From B1 sp034439755 (GTDB lineage Bacteria; Bacteroidota; Bacteroidia; UKL13-3): a stretch of 64,000 nucleotides of DNA. Below the pieces are notes generated by a model. It was given only the letters and a program-made list of their open reading frames with translations. It had not been told where the DNA came from and searched no databases. Of this stretch, positions 18,453-26,969 are shown in pieces. Position numbers and translations under genes: made by a program. The DNA is taken from contig JAWXAZ010000122.1 of NCBI GenBank assembly GCA_034439755.1, positions 1 to 64,000 on the forward strand, written 5' to 3'. Each line of letters opens with the position of its first letter. Position 1 is the stretch's first letter.

Positions 18453-18487
18453 AAAAAACCCGGCAAGAAAACTTACCGGGTTTTTTG
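18453..18487. terminator. Bidirectional terminator
   Basis: AAAAAACCCGGCAAG pairs with CTTACCGGGTTTTTT (one G-T) around a short A-rich loop. A-rich and T-rich flanks let it end both the plus-strand UspA gene and the minus-strand LruC gene. Confidence 0.9.
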
Positions 18488-18527
18488 TTTTTAAATCTTA
18501 TTTAAATTTTAACTTTACCGATTTCTA

Positions 18528-20636
18528 TTAATAAATATTCTCGGTATTTCTATAACCTGTTGTATTGCTATACCAATTGGCAAACTGAGCACCATTGCTG
18601 CTTACCCATGTTGCAAATCTTGTATAGGCTGTGTTGATATCGGCCTTTTCAATGGCATAACTATAGTTAGCTGGAACATTAATAGCCCATGGGAATCTGC
18701 CATCTGTGCTTACATAAGTATCTCCGCTTGTCAAATTGGTAGCATCGTGCCCGGTACCAAACAAGGATGTTGTAGCTAAGTCTGTTGGCAATTGTCCTGG
18801 TAGGTGAATTTCATATCCTCTACCAAATCCTGAAGTTCCATTCCAAATAAAAGGATTGTATCCACTTAATCCGAAACTAGCCAAGCTTATTGTACTGGTA
18901 ACATTGAAGGCCACATTATAGGTAATATTTGCAACAGCAGCCTGACTAGGAACGGTATTCCACATATTCATTTCGGTTCTCATATCGTTAAAAATAACCA
19001 ATACTGCTTTTGTTTGTCCGGCTTCTAAAGTTGCACCTGTTACAGCGCTTACATCGGCTCTATTAATTGGGAATTGCACGGCAAAACCATTGTTTTGCGA
19101 ACCACCGGTGGCACGTAATAAATAGGTAGCTTCAACTCTTACTACATTGTTGCTGGCATTGGTAACCACATTATAATTATAGTTTACAACCACATCATTT
19201 AAATCGTAATCGCCACGGAACGGCCATAAATCTTCAAATGCAACAGTAGATACACCGTACGTATTGTTAAAAGCTTTAGTTGGATCATTTGGATAATCAT
19301 CGTTTGCATCTGAAACACCATCGGCATCTGTATCGGCTGGTGGCGACGGAATGGTTCCATTTCCTTCTGGATTACAACTTGTGATTGCTACATATAAAGA
19401 ACAACTTTGAATGGCACCACCGCTTATGCTTGCATTCCACGGACCTTCAATTCCGTTTCCATCGCAATAGCTTTGAGCGCCATTTACCAAGCCTTGCGCA
19501 TTTCCTTTAGAATTTCCTAACACTTTAATTAATGAACTCGTTCCAAAACCTGTAATGGTACCATTAACTTGAATATTTTGGGTAGTAATCATGGCGCCAT
19601 TATATTGCTTAAACTCATTGTTAGAACCTCCTTGGATGGTGGTTTCCTCAAAACATTTTACATACCCATAATTCTTGAACAAGCCATTGTTTTGAAAATC
19701 GTTATACACAATTAATTTACAGTTATTGGTAAAATCGCAACCACTGCTATTGATTAATTTATTGGCTACATTAATTGTTCCATTATTTACGATAACAGAA
19801 GAACCGTTTGGATTAAAATCTTTGCCTGCATTTATAATACCATAGTTTGTTAAAGTACTAGTTGAGTTAATATTAAAATTGCGGTTTGGATCTGTGCTAA
19901 CCAAGCCATAGTTTATAAAGTTTCCATCGATAGGAAGTGTACTTGTAAAATTGATTTCACCAGTTCCAGTCACAATAAATTGAGAAGATGAGTTGCCATT
20001 CATGTTCAAGTTATTGATGCTACCGATTCCGCAAACACGCACTATAACGCCATTTTGCAAGGTTAAATTGGCTATATTTACATTACCCGTTAAGCATATT
20101 ACGCCACTAGAATAGGTTAGGTTCCCCGAAGGATTATTTACCACCGTGCTGCAACCAGTTATACAATCTGGGCCACCGCCTGTTTTGTTTAACTTAACAA
20201 TGCCATTGCTGGCAGTAAGGTTTGTGGTGATGGCATTGTTCACTATTTTAATTTTCTCCATCACTCTTGATTCGTCTGGAGCCGTTTTAACCACAAAATA
20301 TTCTTGAATGGTATTGGCCGTGTTTATACTGGCTTCAAAAGGCATGGTTGGAGAAAAGGTTCCCTCTGCCAATTTAATTCCGCCTTCAATAGGATCTGCA
20401 CTATAGATGGTTACATAATGAAGCAAACCCACAAAACGGGTATCGGTGGTGGTAAATTTTACATTTACATCACGCGATGTTTTCCAGTCGAAATTTGCTG
20501 GAACTTTAATTTCGGTCATTTTATTCACCGTTACCAGTTGACCATCATAGTTGTTGTTTGTATCATCCACTTTAAATTTCTTACAAGAAGAAAATCCCAA
20601 ACCCAAAACAAGCGAGAAAATTAGTAGCTTTTTCAT
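18528..20636 (-). CDS. LruC-domain lipoprotein (702 aa)
   Basis: A surface lipoprotein: the leader MKKLLIFSLVLGLGFSSCKK ends in a lipobox Cys. The middle (about 150-420) is a Ser/Asn/Gly-rich repeat region resembling a right-handed beta-helix (LNMNGNSSS, NNGTINVANK). The C-terminal 300 residues are an LruC domain, preceded by a calcium-loop stretch DTDADGVSDANDDYPNDP and containing FRGDYDLNDVVVNYNYN. LruC domains are known from spirochaete and Bacteroidota surface proteins, but their biochemical role is not settled. The adjacent downstream-listed gene encodes a second LruC lipoprotein, suggesting a paired function. Confidence 0.85.
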   Translation of the reverse strand: MKKLLIFSLVLGLGFSSCKKFKVDDTNNNYDGQLVTVNKMTEIKVPANFDWKTSRDVNVKFTTTDTRFVGLLHYVTIYSADPIEGGIKLAEGTFSPTMPFEASINTANTIQEYFVVKTAPDESRVMEKIKIVNNAITTNLTASNGIVKLNKTGGGPDCITGCSTVVNNPSGNLTYSSGVICLTGNVNIANLTLQNGVIVRVCGIGSINNLNMNGNSSSQFIVTGTGEINFTSTLPIDGNFINYGLVSTDPNRNFNINSTSTLTNYGIINAGKDFNPNGSSVIVNNGTINVANKLINSSGCDFTNNCKLIVYNDFQNNGLFKNYGYVKCFEETTIQGGSNNEFKQYNGAMITTQNIQVNGTITGFGTSSLIKVLGNSKGNAQGLVNGAQSYCDGNGIEGPWNASISGGAIQSCSLYVAITSCNPEGNGTIPSPPADTDADGVSDANDDYPNDPTKAFNNTYGVSTVAFEDLWPFRGDYDLNDVVVNYNYNVVTNASNNVVRVEATYLLRATGGSQNNGFAVQFPINRADVSAVTGATLEAGQTKAVLVIFNDMRTEMNMWNTVPSQAAVANITYNVAFNVTSTISLASFGLSGYNPFIWNGTSGFGRGYEIHLPGQLPTDLATTSLFGTGHDATNLTSGDTYVSTDGRFPWAINVPANYSYAIEKADINTAYTRFATWVSSNGAQFANWYSNTTGYRNTENIY

Positions 20637-20833
20637 AATTTTTTATATTATACCTTTAATACTCCTATAAATGTGCCAAACCCCCAATATCCCAATTACC
20701 TAGGCTCTCCAAGCACAAACACTTTTAAAAAAATTCCCAAATTGAAACAATATGTGTCAAATATAAAAATTTCATATCGGGATATAAACAATTAGCCTTT
20801 CAAATTTTGCACATCAAAAGACTTTTATTCCAA

Positions 20834-22858
20834 TTATGGCTTCACATAAATCTTGGTCGCATTTCTATAACCAAGCGAGTTAAGGTACCAATCTGCAAAA
20901 GTTGCTCCGCCAGTTTGCGCCCATTGTCCAAATTTTAGGTAGGCTGTTACCACATCTGCCTTTTCTATTGGATAGGCGAATTTATTGGGCGTAAGGATGG
21001 CCCAAGGCAAATTATCCTTGCTTAAATAATACTTGTTTTGCGCAATACTTGTTCTATCGTGGCCCGTGCTAAAATAGGAGGCGCTTGCCAATGCGGTAGG
21101 TGTTTTACCAGGCAAGTGAATTTCCATTCCCCTTACATGACCATCGGTTAAGCCATAGATAAAAGGATTGTATTCGCTTAAACCAAAATCTACCAAAGGT
21201 ACAGCCGTAGCAAAGGTAAAATTCATGGCCACGTTTACCGAATCGGCATAAGGCTCTGTTGGTATGGTGTTCCACCGTGGCTGAACCGAACGTATGTTGC
21301 TGTAAACTTTTACCACAGGTTTCACATGACCTGCTTCTAAACTGGCACCGCTAATGCTTGAAACATTGCTGGCAGCACCAGGAAATTCAACAGAAAATGC
21401 GTTTTCAATCTGGCCACCACTTGCCCGCAAAGTATATTTTCCAAACACATCTTTAACGGCATTTTGTGCATTGGTCACCAAATGATAATTAAAATCAACC
21501 ACCACATCATTTAAATCGTAATCGCCGTAATAAGGCCATAGGTCTTCATAGGCAACAGAAGCATATTGGTTCAGACCGGGATAATAACTATCGAAGGCAC
21601 GTGCAGCATCGCTTGGATACTTGTCATCATCGTCGTTTACCCCATCGGCATCTGTATCGGTGCTGGGTGGTAAACTAACAATACTGTCGTTAGAGATTGC
21701 GCTAATGGGATTGCTTGTTGTATAAAAAAGCACATCATTAAAATCGTGATCACAACCAGCAGCAGTGCGCACCACATCCTCAAACCCCATCACATATTTG
21801 CCACTTGCGGCATCAAAAAACATCACCAAATGTTGCTTTAAACTAACATTGTTTTCTGGGTTAAAATCTTTGTGTGCATAATACATTCCCTGACCAGCAC
21901 TCAAAACTCCGGTAGTAATATCGTATCCATTTGCGGCAATACCATAAGCAATTACGGTATCTGCGCCAATTCGGCCTATGAAAACTTTATCTCCTGCTAG
22001 CAAACCCCCACCCGAATTGGCAAGCGATGCATTTGGATAAACTAGGTACAAAGAATCGATGGCTGCAAGGTTGCTTGGCGGAAAATTCTTGTGGTATTTA
22101 TAGTAAAAAAGAGTGTTTCTAAAACCGGCACCTTCTGTTAAAAAAGTAACCCAAACATCGGCGGTTTGTTTAATTAACAAAGTTCTTTTTGAAACATTAT
22201 CGTCTAACCAAGTTGGGTGGTTTATGGCCACAGATTGCTTAGAAGGCAGCGCAGCCCAAATATCATTGATCATTTGGTTGCTCACCACATCCTTTGGCGA
22301 AATCAGGTTGTTGGGAACTCCATTGGCGTTATAACCCAATGGCAAATATCGAGAAGAGTACTTTGCCGGATTCTTAAAAAGCATGCCATTTTCAAAAATT
22401 TGGTCTGAACCAAACGTTTTTACCAACTGAGGATTTGAACCACCTAAGTTTAGCGTTTGCAAACCCGGCTTCACAGCAATAACCACATTTTCTGGTATGC
22501 CCAAAAGAGAGGTATTGCACACAATTTCTTTTAGGTAAGAAGGCACCTTAATTTTAGCCTCAAGCCATCCATTGGCAGCTACCCGTCCTTTAAATAAAAG
22601 CTTACCACCCATTTCTGAAGGTGCGGTTTCTATGGTAAAAATAACATTCTTTCCTGGCAGATTTTGTGTATTTAGAACTTGAATTTTAAAATCCATTACC
22701 ACATCGCTTTGATAATTAAATCCGCCAGGCACCTTCATTTCAAAGATGTTGGAGGGGTCTTTTACAATTGGCGCTTCTGGAGGGGTTTCTGTAATTGATT
22801 TTTTACAAGCGGAAACAAACAGGGTAAAAAAAAGGAGAAAAACAATTAGCTTTTTCAT
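20834..22858 (-). CDS. LruC-domain lipoprotein with DUF4114-like segment (674 aa)
   Basis: A second surface lipoprotein: MKKLIVFLLFFTLFVSACKKS has a lipobox Cys. A DUF4114-like motif occurs at about 355-385 (GFEDVVRTAAGCDHDFNDVLF), a calcium-loop region follows (DTDADGVNDDDDKYPSD) and the C-terminal LruC domain contains YYGDYDLNDVVVDFNYH. The LruC halves of the two lipoproteins are clearly homologous while their N-terminal halves differ, so they arose by duplication or domain reuse. It lies upstream of the other LruC gene on the same strand with a 197-base gap, so separate transcription is likely. Confidence 0.85.
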   Translation of the reverse strand: MKKLIVFLLFFTLFVSACKKSITETPPEAPIVKDPSNIFEMKVPGGFNYQSDVVMDFKIQVLNTQNLPGKNVIFTIETAPSEMGGKLLFKGRVAANGWLEAKIKVPSYLKEIVCNTSLLGIPENVVIAVKPGLQTLNLGGSNPQLVKTFGSDQIFENGMLFKNPAKYSSRYLPLGYNANGVPNNLISPKDVVSNQMINDIWAALPSKQSVAINHPTWLDDNVSKRTLLIKQTADVWVTFLTEGAGFRNTLFYYKYHKNFPPSNLAAIDSLYLVYPNASLANSGGGLLAGDKVFIGRIGADTVIAYGIAANGYDITTGVLSAGQGMYYAHKDFNPENNVSLKQHLVMFFDAASGKYVMGFEDVVRTAAGCDHDFNDVLFYTTSNPISAISNDSIVSLPPSTDTDADGVNDDDDKYPSDAARAFDSYYPGLNQYASVAYEDLWPYYGDYDLNDVVVDFNYHLVTNAQNAVKDVFGKYTLRASGGQIENAFSVEFPGAASNVSSISGASLEAGHVKPVVKVYSNIRSVQPRWNTIPTEPYADSVNVAMNFTFATAVPLVDFGLSEYNPFIYGLTDGHVRGMEIHLPGKTPTALASASYFSTGHDRTSIAQNKYYLSKDNLPWAILTPNKFAYPIEKADVVTAYLKFGQWAQTGGATFADWYLNSLGYRNATKIYVKP

Positions 22859-22880
22859 TTCAGTGGTATGTAAAGGTAAA

Positions 22881-22888
22881 CAAAGTTA
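22881..22888 (-). promoter_or_regulatory. Bacteroidota -7 box (TAACTTTG) for the LruC gene
   Basis: On the minus strand TAACTTTG fits TAnnTTTG, with a TTGG about 19 bases further upstream as a possible -33 element. The leader would be about 20 bases. Confidence 0.45.
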
Positions 22889-22932
22889 ACTGTTTTGCTT
22901 AAAAGCACCAATAAATATAATATTTTCGTTGC

Positions 22933-23907
22933 ATGGAGTTTAAAGTTTCACAAAAGTTCCCATGCCATTCAATTCCAATAAACTATGCACAAAAAATACT
23001 GTCTATGGGTTCTTGCTTTGCGCAAAACATGGGCAATTTGTTAGGTAAGCATTATTTTAATTTGATGCTAAATCCTTTTGGAATAGTTTTTAATCCCATT
23101 AGCCTTGCTCAGCAATTGCAATTGCTTATTGAGCCAAGCAAATTTAACGAACATACAACCCTGTTTTCTCACCAAGAACGAGTGCATTCTTGGTTGCACC
23201 ATGGAAGTTTTAGTAGAACCAACAAGGCCCAATTTATGCAAGAAATAACAAGCAATTTATTGGCTGCACAGCAACAACTAAAAGAAGCTTCTACCCTTAT
23301 CATAACTTGGGGTTCGGCCAATGTTTATAAACTAAAAGAAACTCAAATGGTGGTTTCTAATTGCCATAAAGTACCTGCCAATCAATTTCAAAAATACCAA
23401 TTAAGTATTGGCGAAATCGCAGAAACATACAAGCAAGTATTGAAAGAATTAAATGCCTTTAATCCGCACCTACAAATCATTTGGAGTGTGAGTCCGGTTA
23501 AGTATGTAAGAGATGGTTTGCATGAAAACAATTTGAGCAAAGCTACTTTGCTTTTGGCTTTAGAGGAGGTGATGAAATTATACCCAAATAGCTATTATTT
23601 TCCGGCCTTTGAAATGCAGCAAGATGAGTTGCGCGATTACCGCTTTTATGCCAGTGATATGGCTCATCCGAGCGAGCAAGCCATACAATATATTTGGGAG
23701 CAATTTGTGGCACATTGCATAGCCCCAAACGATCAACAACTATTGGCGCAAGTGTACGAATTTAATAGGGCCATGGAGCACCGACCACTGCATGCAGATA
23801 CAGCAGAATTTCAACAATTTAGAGCAAGCACTTTGGAGAAAATTAAACAATTTAGAAAATCTCATTCACATATAAATTTGGATCGAACCGAAATGTTTTT
23901 TAGTTAA
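22933..23907 (+). CDS. GSCFA-domain protein
   Basis: A 324-residue member of the GSCFA family, related to SGNH/GDSL-type esterases acting on surface glycans; the substrate is unknown. The family name motif is present as MGSCFAQNMG at about residues 25-34. Further conserved pieces are LIITWGSANVY, WSVSPVKYVRDG and ASDMAHPSEQA, the last resembling the Asp-x-x-His of SGNH hydrolases. There is no signal peptide, so it appears cytoplasmic. Its stop codon lies inside the first unit of a repeat array. Confidence 0.88.
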   Translation: MEFKVSQKFPCHSIPINYAQKILSMGSCFAQNMGNLLGKHYFNLMLNPFGIVFNPISLAQQLQLLIEPSKFNEHTTLFSHQERVHSWLHHGSFSRTNKAQFMQEITSNLLAAQQQLKEASTLIITWGSANVYKLKETQMVVSNCHKVPANQFQKYQLSIGEIAETYKQVLKELNAFNPHLQIIWSVSPVKYVRDGLHENNLSKATLLLALEEVMKLYPNSYYFPAFEMQQDELRDYRFYASDMAHPSEQAIQYIWEQFVAHCIAPNDQQLLAQVYEFNRAMEHRPLHADTAEFQQFRASTLEKIKQFRKSHSHINLDRTEMFFS

Positions 23908-24434
23908 GTTTTAAGTTGCGTTTTAGTTGAGGTTTAGTTGCGTTTTTAGTTGAGTTTTAGTTGAGTTTTAAGTTTAGGTTTAGGTTTTGGTTGCGTTTTA
24001 GTTAAGTTTAAGTTAAGTTTTAGTTGAGTTATAGTTGAGTTTTAGAAGTAGCATAGGTTTAGGTTTAAGTTGCGTTTTAAGTTAAATTTTAGTTGAGTTT
24101 TTAGTTAAATTTTAGTTGCGTTTTTAGTTAAATTTTAGTTGAGTTTTAGTTAAGGTTGAGGTTGAGTTTTAAGTTGAGTTTTAGTTGAGTTTTAGTTGAG
24201 TTTTTAGTTGAGTTTTAGTTGAGTTTTTAGTTGAGTTTTTAGTTAAGGTTTAGGTTGAGTTTTAAGTTGAGTTTTAGTTGCGTTATAGTTGAGTTATAGT
24301 TGAGTTTTAGTTGAGTTTTAGTTGCGTTATAGTTGAGTTTTTAGTTGAGTTTTAGTTGCGTTTTAGTTGAGTTTTAGTTAAGGTTTAGGTTAAGGTTTAA
24401 GTTGCGTTTTAAGTTAAGTTTTAGTTAAGTTTTT
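23903..24434. repeat. Minisatellite of 11-12-base TTTTAGTTGAG units
   Basis: About 530 bases consist of some 45 imperfect units such as TTTTAGTTGAG, TTTTTAGTTGAG and TTTTAAGTTGCG, with stretches of TTTAGG. The plus strand is almost devoid of C except in GCG variants. Stop codons occur in every plus-strand frame. The array starts within the GSCFA stop codon region and ends 5 bases before the nth stop, so it fills the gap between convergent genes. I see no ORF in it. Confidence 0.95.
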
Positions 24435-24438
24435 TTTG

Positions 24439-25095
24439 CTAAACAACCGCGCCCTTTTTTAATTGAGATGCATGGTATTTGCAATAATCTTTTAAGCCAC
24501 AATCGGTGCATTTAGGACTGCGGGCCAAGCAGGTGTACCTGCCATGCAAAATGAGCCAATGGTGTGCGGTGGCCACATATTCTTGGGGAATAAATTTCAT
24601 TAATTGTTTCTCTGTTTCAAGGGGAGTTTTGGCGGCTGTTGTTAGCCCTAATCGCGCACTTACCCTGTAAACATGAGTATCTACAGCCATGGCAGCTTGG
24701 TTATAAACCACACTCAAAATAACATTGGCGGTCTTTCTTCCTACTCCTTGCAAGCTTATTAAATCGGGAATGTTATTGGGCACTTGGCTATCAAAATTTT
24801 GCACCAATTTTTGGGCCATGCCAATAAGGTGTTTGGTTTTGTTGTTGGGGTAAGAAATGGATCTGATATAAGGAAACAAGGTATCAAAATGGGTCTGAGC
24901 CAAACGCTGCGGGGTAGGGAAATCCCTGAACAATTGGGGTGTTACCAGGTTCACCCGCTTGTCTGTACACTGTGCCGAAAGAATAACAGCCACCAACAAT
25001 TGATAAGGATTTTGATACTGTAATTCGGTTTCTGCAAAGGGTGTATGCGTAAGAAAATATTGAATGACTTTTTGGTAACGCTCGGCTTTTTTCAT
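24439..25095 (-). CDS. nth: Endonuclease III
   Basis: A base-excision repair DNA glycosylase/AP lyase acting on oxidised pyrimidines. The 218-residue protein has the helix-hairpin-helix LQGVGRKTAN with catalytic Lys121, the catalytic Asp139 in AVDTHV and a C-terminal [4Fe-4S] cluster motif C189-x6-C196-x2-C199-x5-C205. Length matches the E. coli enzyme. It is flanked by repeat arrays on both sides, with a 173-residue gene between it and the second array. Confidence 0.97.
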   Translation of the reverse strand: MKKAERYQKVIQYFLTHTPFAETELQYQNPYQLLVAVILSAQCTDKRVNLVTPQLFRDFPTPQRLAQTHFDTLFPYIRSISYPNNKTKHLIGMAQKLVQNFDSQVPNNIPDLISLQGVGRKTANVILSVVYNQAAMAVDTHVYRVSARLGLTTAAKTPLETEKQLMKFIPQEYVATAHHWLILHGRYTCLARSPKCTDCGLKDYCKYHASQLKKGAVV

Positions 25096-25132
25096 CTATG
25101 CTAAAATAGTCAAATTTTAACCAATTAATCTT

Positions 25133-25140
25133 TACTTTTG
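25133..25140 (+). promoter_or_regulatory. Bacteroidota -7 box (TACTTTTG), possibly leaderless transcript
   Basis: TACTTTTG matches TAnnTTTG and ends only 5 bases before the ATG at 25146. With the usual distance to the start site, transcription would begin at or next to the start codon. Confidence 0.5.
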
Positions 25141-25145
25141 TTTAT

Positions 25146-25667
25146 ATGAAAAGATTTTTAAGCATACTTTTATGCCTGGCTGCATTTGCCACCCATGCGC
25201 AAGAAAAGCCAAAAGTAACACCTGCCATGAAACGCTTTGTTTATCAAACATCGAGCAGCATTTATAAGGAAATGCACGAAGCGGCAGCAGGAAATTTTAA
25301 TGTGGTTTACAAGGATGGAGATAAATGGGTATTTAAATTTTCGTTTAGAGGCGAAGACAATGAAATGATGTCGGATGATGAATTCTTTGAATCTTTTGAA
25401 TTTGAAATTGCGCCGCCAAAAGGAAACACTTTTGAAATAAAGGAAGTAGATTTTGCCAAAAGCAATGTAATCTATACCAGAAGCTGCTTCTGCGCAGATG
25501 CTGGTCCACGGGTTTTATACGAAGGAAATATTACGGGCAAAAAAGTAGGCAGAAAAAAATGGCTCATCACATTCGAGGGTTCTATTAATGCGCGACCAGA
25601 CAGGCAAGAAAAACCTTTTCCTAGGCAATGGAAGGGTTATTTTAATCCAGGCAAATTGGTGTATTAA
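25146..25667 (+). CDS. Secreted protein of unknown function (173 aa)
   Basis: The protein starts with a clear signal peptide (MKRFLSILLCLAAFATHAQ). The mature part alternates beta-strand-like hydrophobic and charged residues and contains a SCFC motif at about 117-120, which could form a disulfide or bind metal after export. I do not recognise a family. It diverges from nth, and a 24-bp minisatellite starts about 13 bases after its stop codon. Confidence 0.65.
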   Translation: MKRFLSILLCLAAFATHAQEKPKVTPAMKRFVYQTSSSIYKEMHEAAAGNFNVVYKDGDKWVFKFSFRGEDNEMMSDDEFFESFEFEIAPPKGNTFEIKEVDFAKSNVIYTRSCFCADAGPRVLYEGNITGKKVGRKKWLITFEGSINARPDRQEKPFPRQWKGYFNPGKLVY

Positions 25668-25679
25668 GCTTTCACTTTT

Positions 25680-26330
25680 TAGAGATTTGTAAGCGTAATT
25701 TGTAAGGCTCTATAAAAAGTAATTTGCAAGGCAATTTACAAAGTAATTTGCAAGGCACTATAAAAAGTAGTTTCCAAAACACTAAACAATGTAGTTTCCA
25801 AGACACTTTACAATGTAGTTTGTAAGGCACGATACAATGTAGTTGCAAGACACCATACAATGTAGTTTGTAAGGCACTATACAATGTAGTTTCCAAGACA
25901 CTATACAATGTAGTTTGTAAGAAAATAAACAATGTAGTTTGCAAGACATTATACAATGTAGTTTGCAAGACAATATACAATGTAGTTTGTAAGACAATAA
26001 ACAATGTAGTTTTTAAGGCTCTTTACAATGTAGTTTGTAAGGCACTATACAAAGTAGTTTGCAAGACACTATACAATGTAGTTTCCAAGACACTATACAA
26101 TGTAGTTTGTAAGGCACTATACAAAGCAGTTTACAAGGCACGATACAATGTAGTTTGCAAGACACTATACAATGTAGTTTGCAAGGCACTATACAAAGTA
26201 GTTTGCAAGACACTATACAATGTAGTTTCCAAGACACTATACAATGTAGTTTGTAAGAAAATAAACAATGTAGTTTGCAAGACACTTTACAATGTAGTTT
26301 GCAAGACACTTTACAATGTAGTTTATATTT
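25680..26330. repeat. 24-bp minisatellite, about 26 units
   Basis: Units begin GTAGTTTGCAAG and end ACACTATACAAT. From the first recognisable unit at 25695 to the last at 26318 there are 26 periods, all 24 bases except one 23-base unit near 25839. Sub-variants (GTTTCC, GTTTGT, AAAATAAAC) recur in the same order in two places (near 25887-25958 and 26223-26290), showing block duplications. Because 24 is divisible by three, several frames stay open, which produces spurious ORFs of KLHCIVSC-type octapeptides; coding is not supported. Confidence 0.95.
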
Positions 26331-26350
26331 TATACCGATTTATAGAAAAC

Positions 26351-26443
26351 AAATAGCCCAATTTCGACAAATATCTCCTAGTACTATTATATTGCTACAT
26401 TGGCATTGACCTGCTAAAATTATCAAATATCTTTGGGCTATTT
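26351..26443. repeat. Dispersed intergenic element, copy 1
   Basis: This 93-base segment is bounded by perfect 11-base inverted repeats (AAATAGCCCAA at 26351-26361 and TTGGGCTATTT at 26433-26443). It contains ATTTCGACAAATATCTCC, shared exactly with the element at 61428, and AAAATTATCAAA at nearly the same spacing. No protein is encoded. The rest of 26331-26513 holds nothing else recognisable. Confidence 0.6.
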
Positions 26444-26513
26444 TATAATTACAATGGGTATTATTTGACAACATAAAATGCTATTTTTAGTTCTTACTAT
26501 TTAACACCTAATT

Positions 26514-26969
26514 ATGGATAATTTTAACATTCGCTTTGCCACAGAAAAAGACTGTGCCCTCCTACTTCATTTTATAAAAGGCATTGCCCATTACGAAGAA
26601 TTGAGTCACCTAGTGGAGGCAACTGAGGAAAAAATACGCACGCATTTATTTGGAGTAAAATCAGTAGCAGAGTGCTTCTTGGCTTACGAGGCGGAAACAC
26701 CAGTAGGCTTTGCCTTGTTCTTTCACAACTATTCTACTTTTGTTTCTAAACCTGGAATCTACTTAGAGGATTTATACATTGAGCCTCATTTTCGCGGCAA
26801 AGGTTATGGCAAAAAACTCCTCTTGCATTTGGTTCAGACCGCCAAAGAAAGAGGCTGCGGAAGGGTTGAATGGAGTGTGTTGGATTGGAACAAACCGGCC
26901 ATAGATTTTTACAAAAGTTTGGGCGCTGTAGCCATGGATGGGTGGACCATTTTTAGAATTTCTTTGTAG
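26514..26969 (+). CDS. GNAT-family N-acetyltransferase
   Basis: A 151-residue acetyltransferase that uses acetyl-CoA. The GNAT core is visible as YLEDLYIEPHFRGKGYGKKLL (acetyl-CoA pyrophosphate loop R-G-K-G-Y-G) and WSVLDWNKPAIDFYKSLGA near the C-terminus. The arrangement resembles diamine or spermidine/spermine acetyltransferases (SAT1-like), but the substrate is not determinable. It converges with the MFS gene with no gap between stop codons. Confidence 0.88.
   Translation: MDNFNIRFATEKDCALLLHFIKGIAHYEELSHLVEATEEKIRTHLFGVKSVAECFLAYEAETPVGFALFFHNYSTFVSKPGIYLEDLYIEPHFRGKGYGKKLLLHLVQTAKERGCGRVEWSVLDWNKPAIDFYKSLGAVAMDGWTIFRISL

Noticed and set aside
23903..24434. Telomere-like or chromosome-end sequence (TTTAGG stretches)
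   Set aside because: Normal genes continue on both sides and the dominant unit is TTTTAGTTGAG, so it is an internal minisatellite.
25672..26309. Long ORFs of KLHCIVSC or LYSVLQTT repeats on the minus strand
   Set aside because: They follow solely from a 24-base repeat being a multiple of three; several frames are open at once, there is no promoter, and a 23-base unit breaks the frame.
25680..26330. CRISPR-like array
   Set aside because: The units are contiguous with no unique spacers and no cas genes are nearby.
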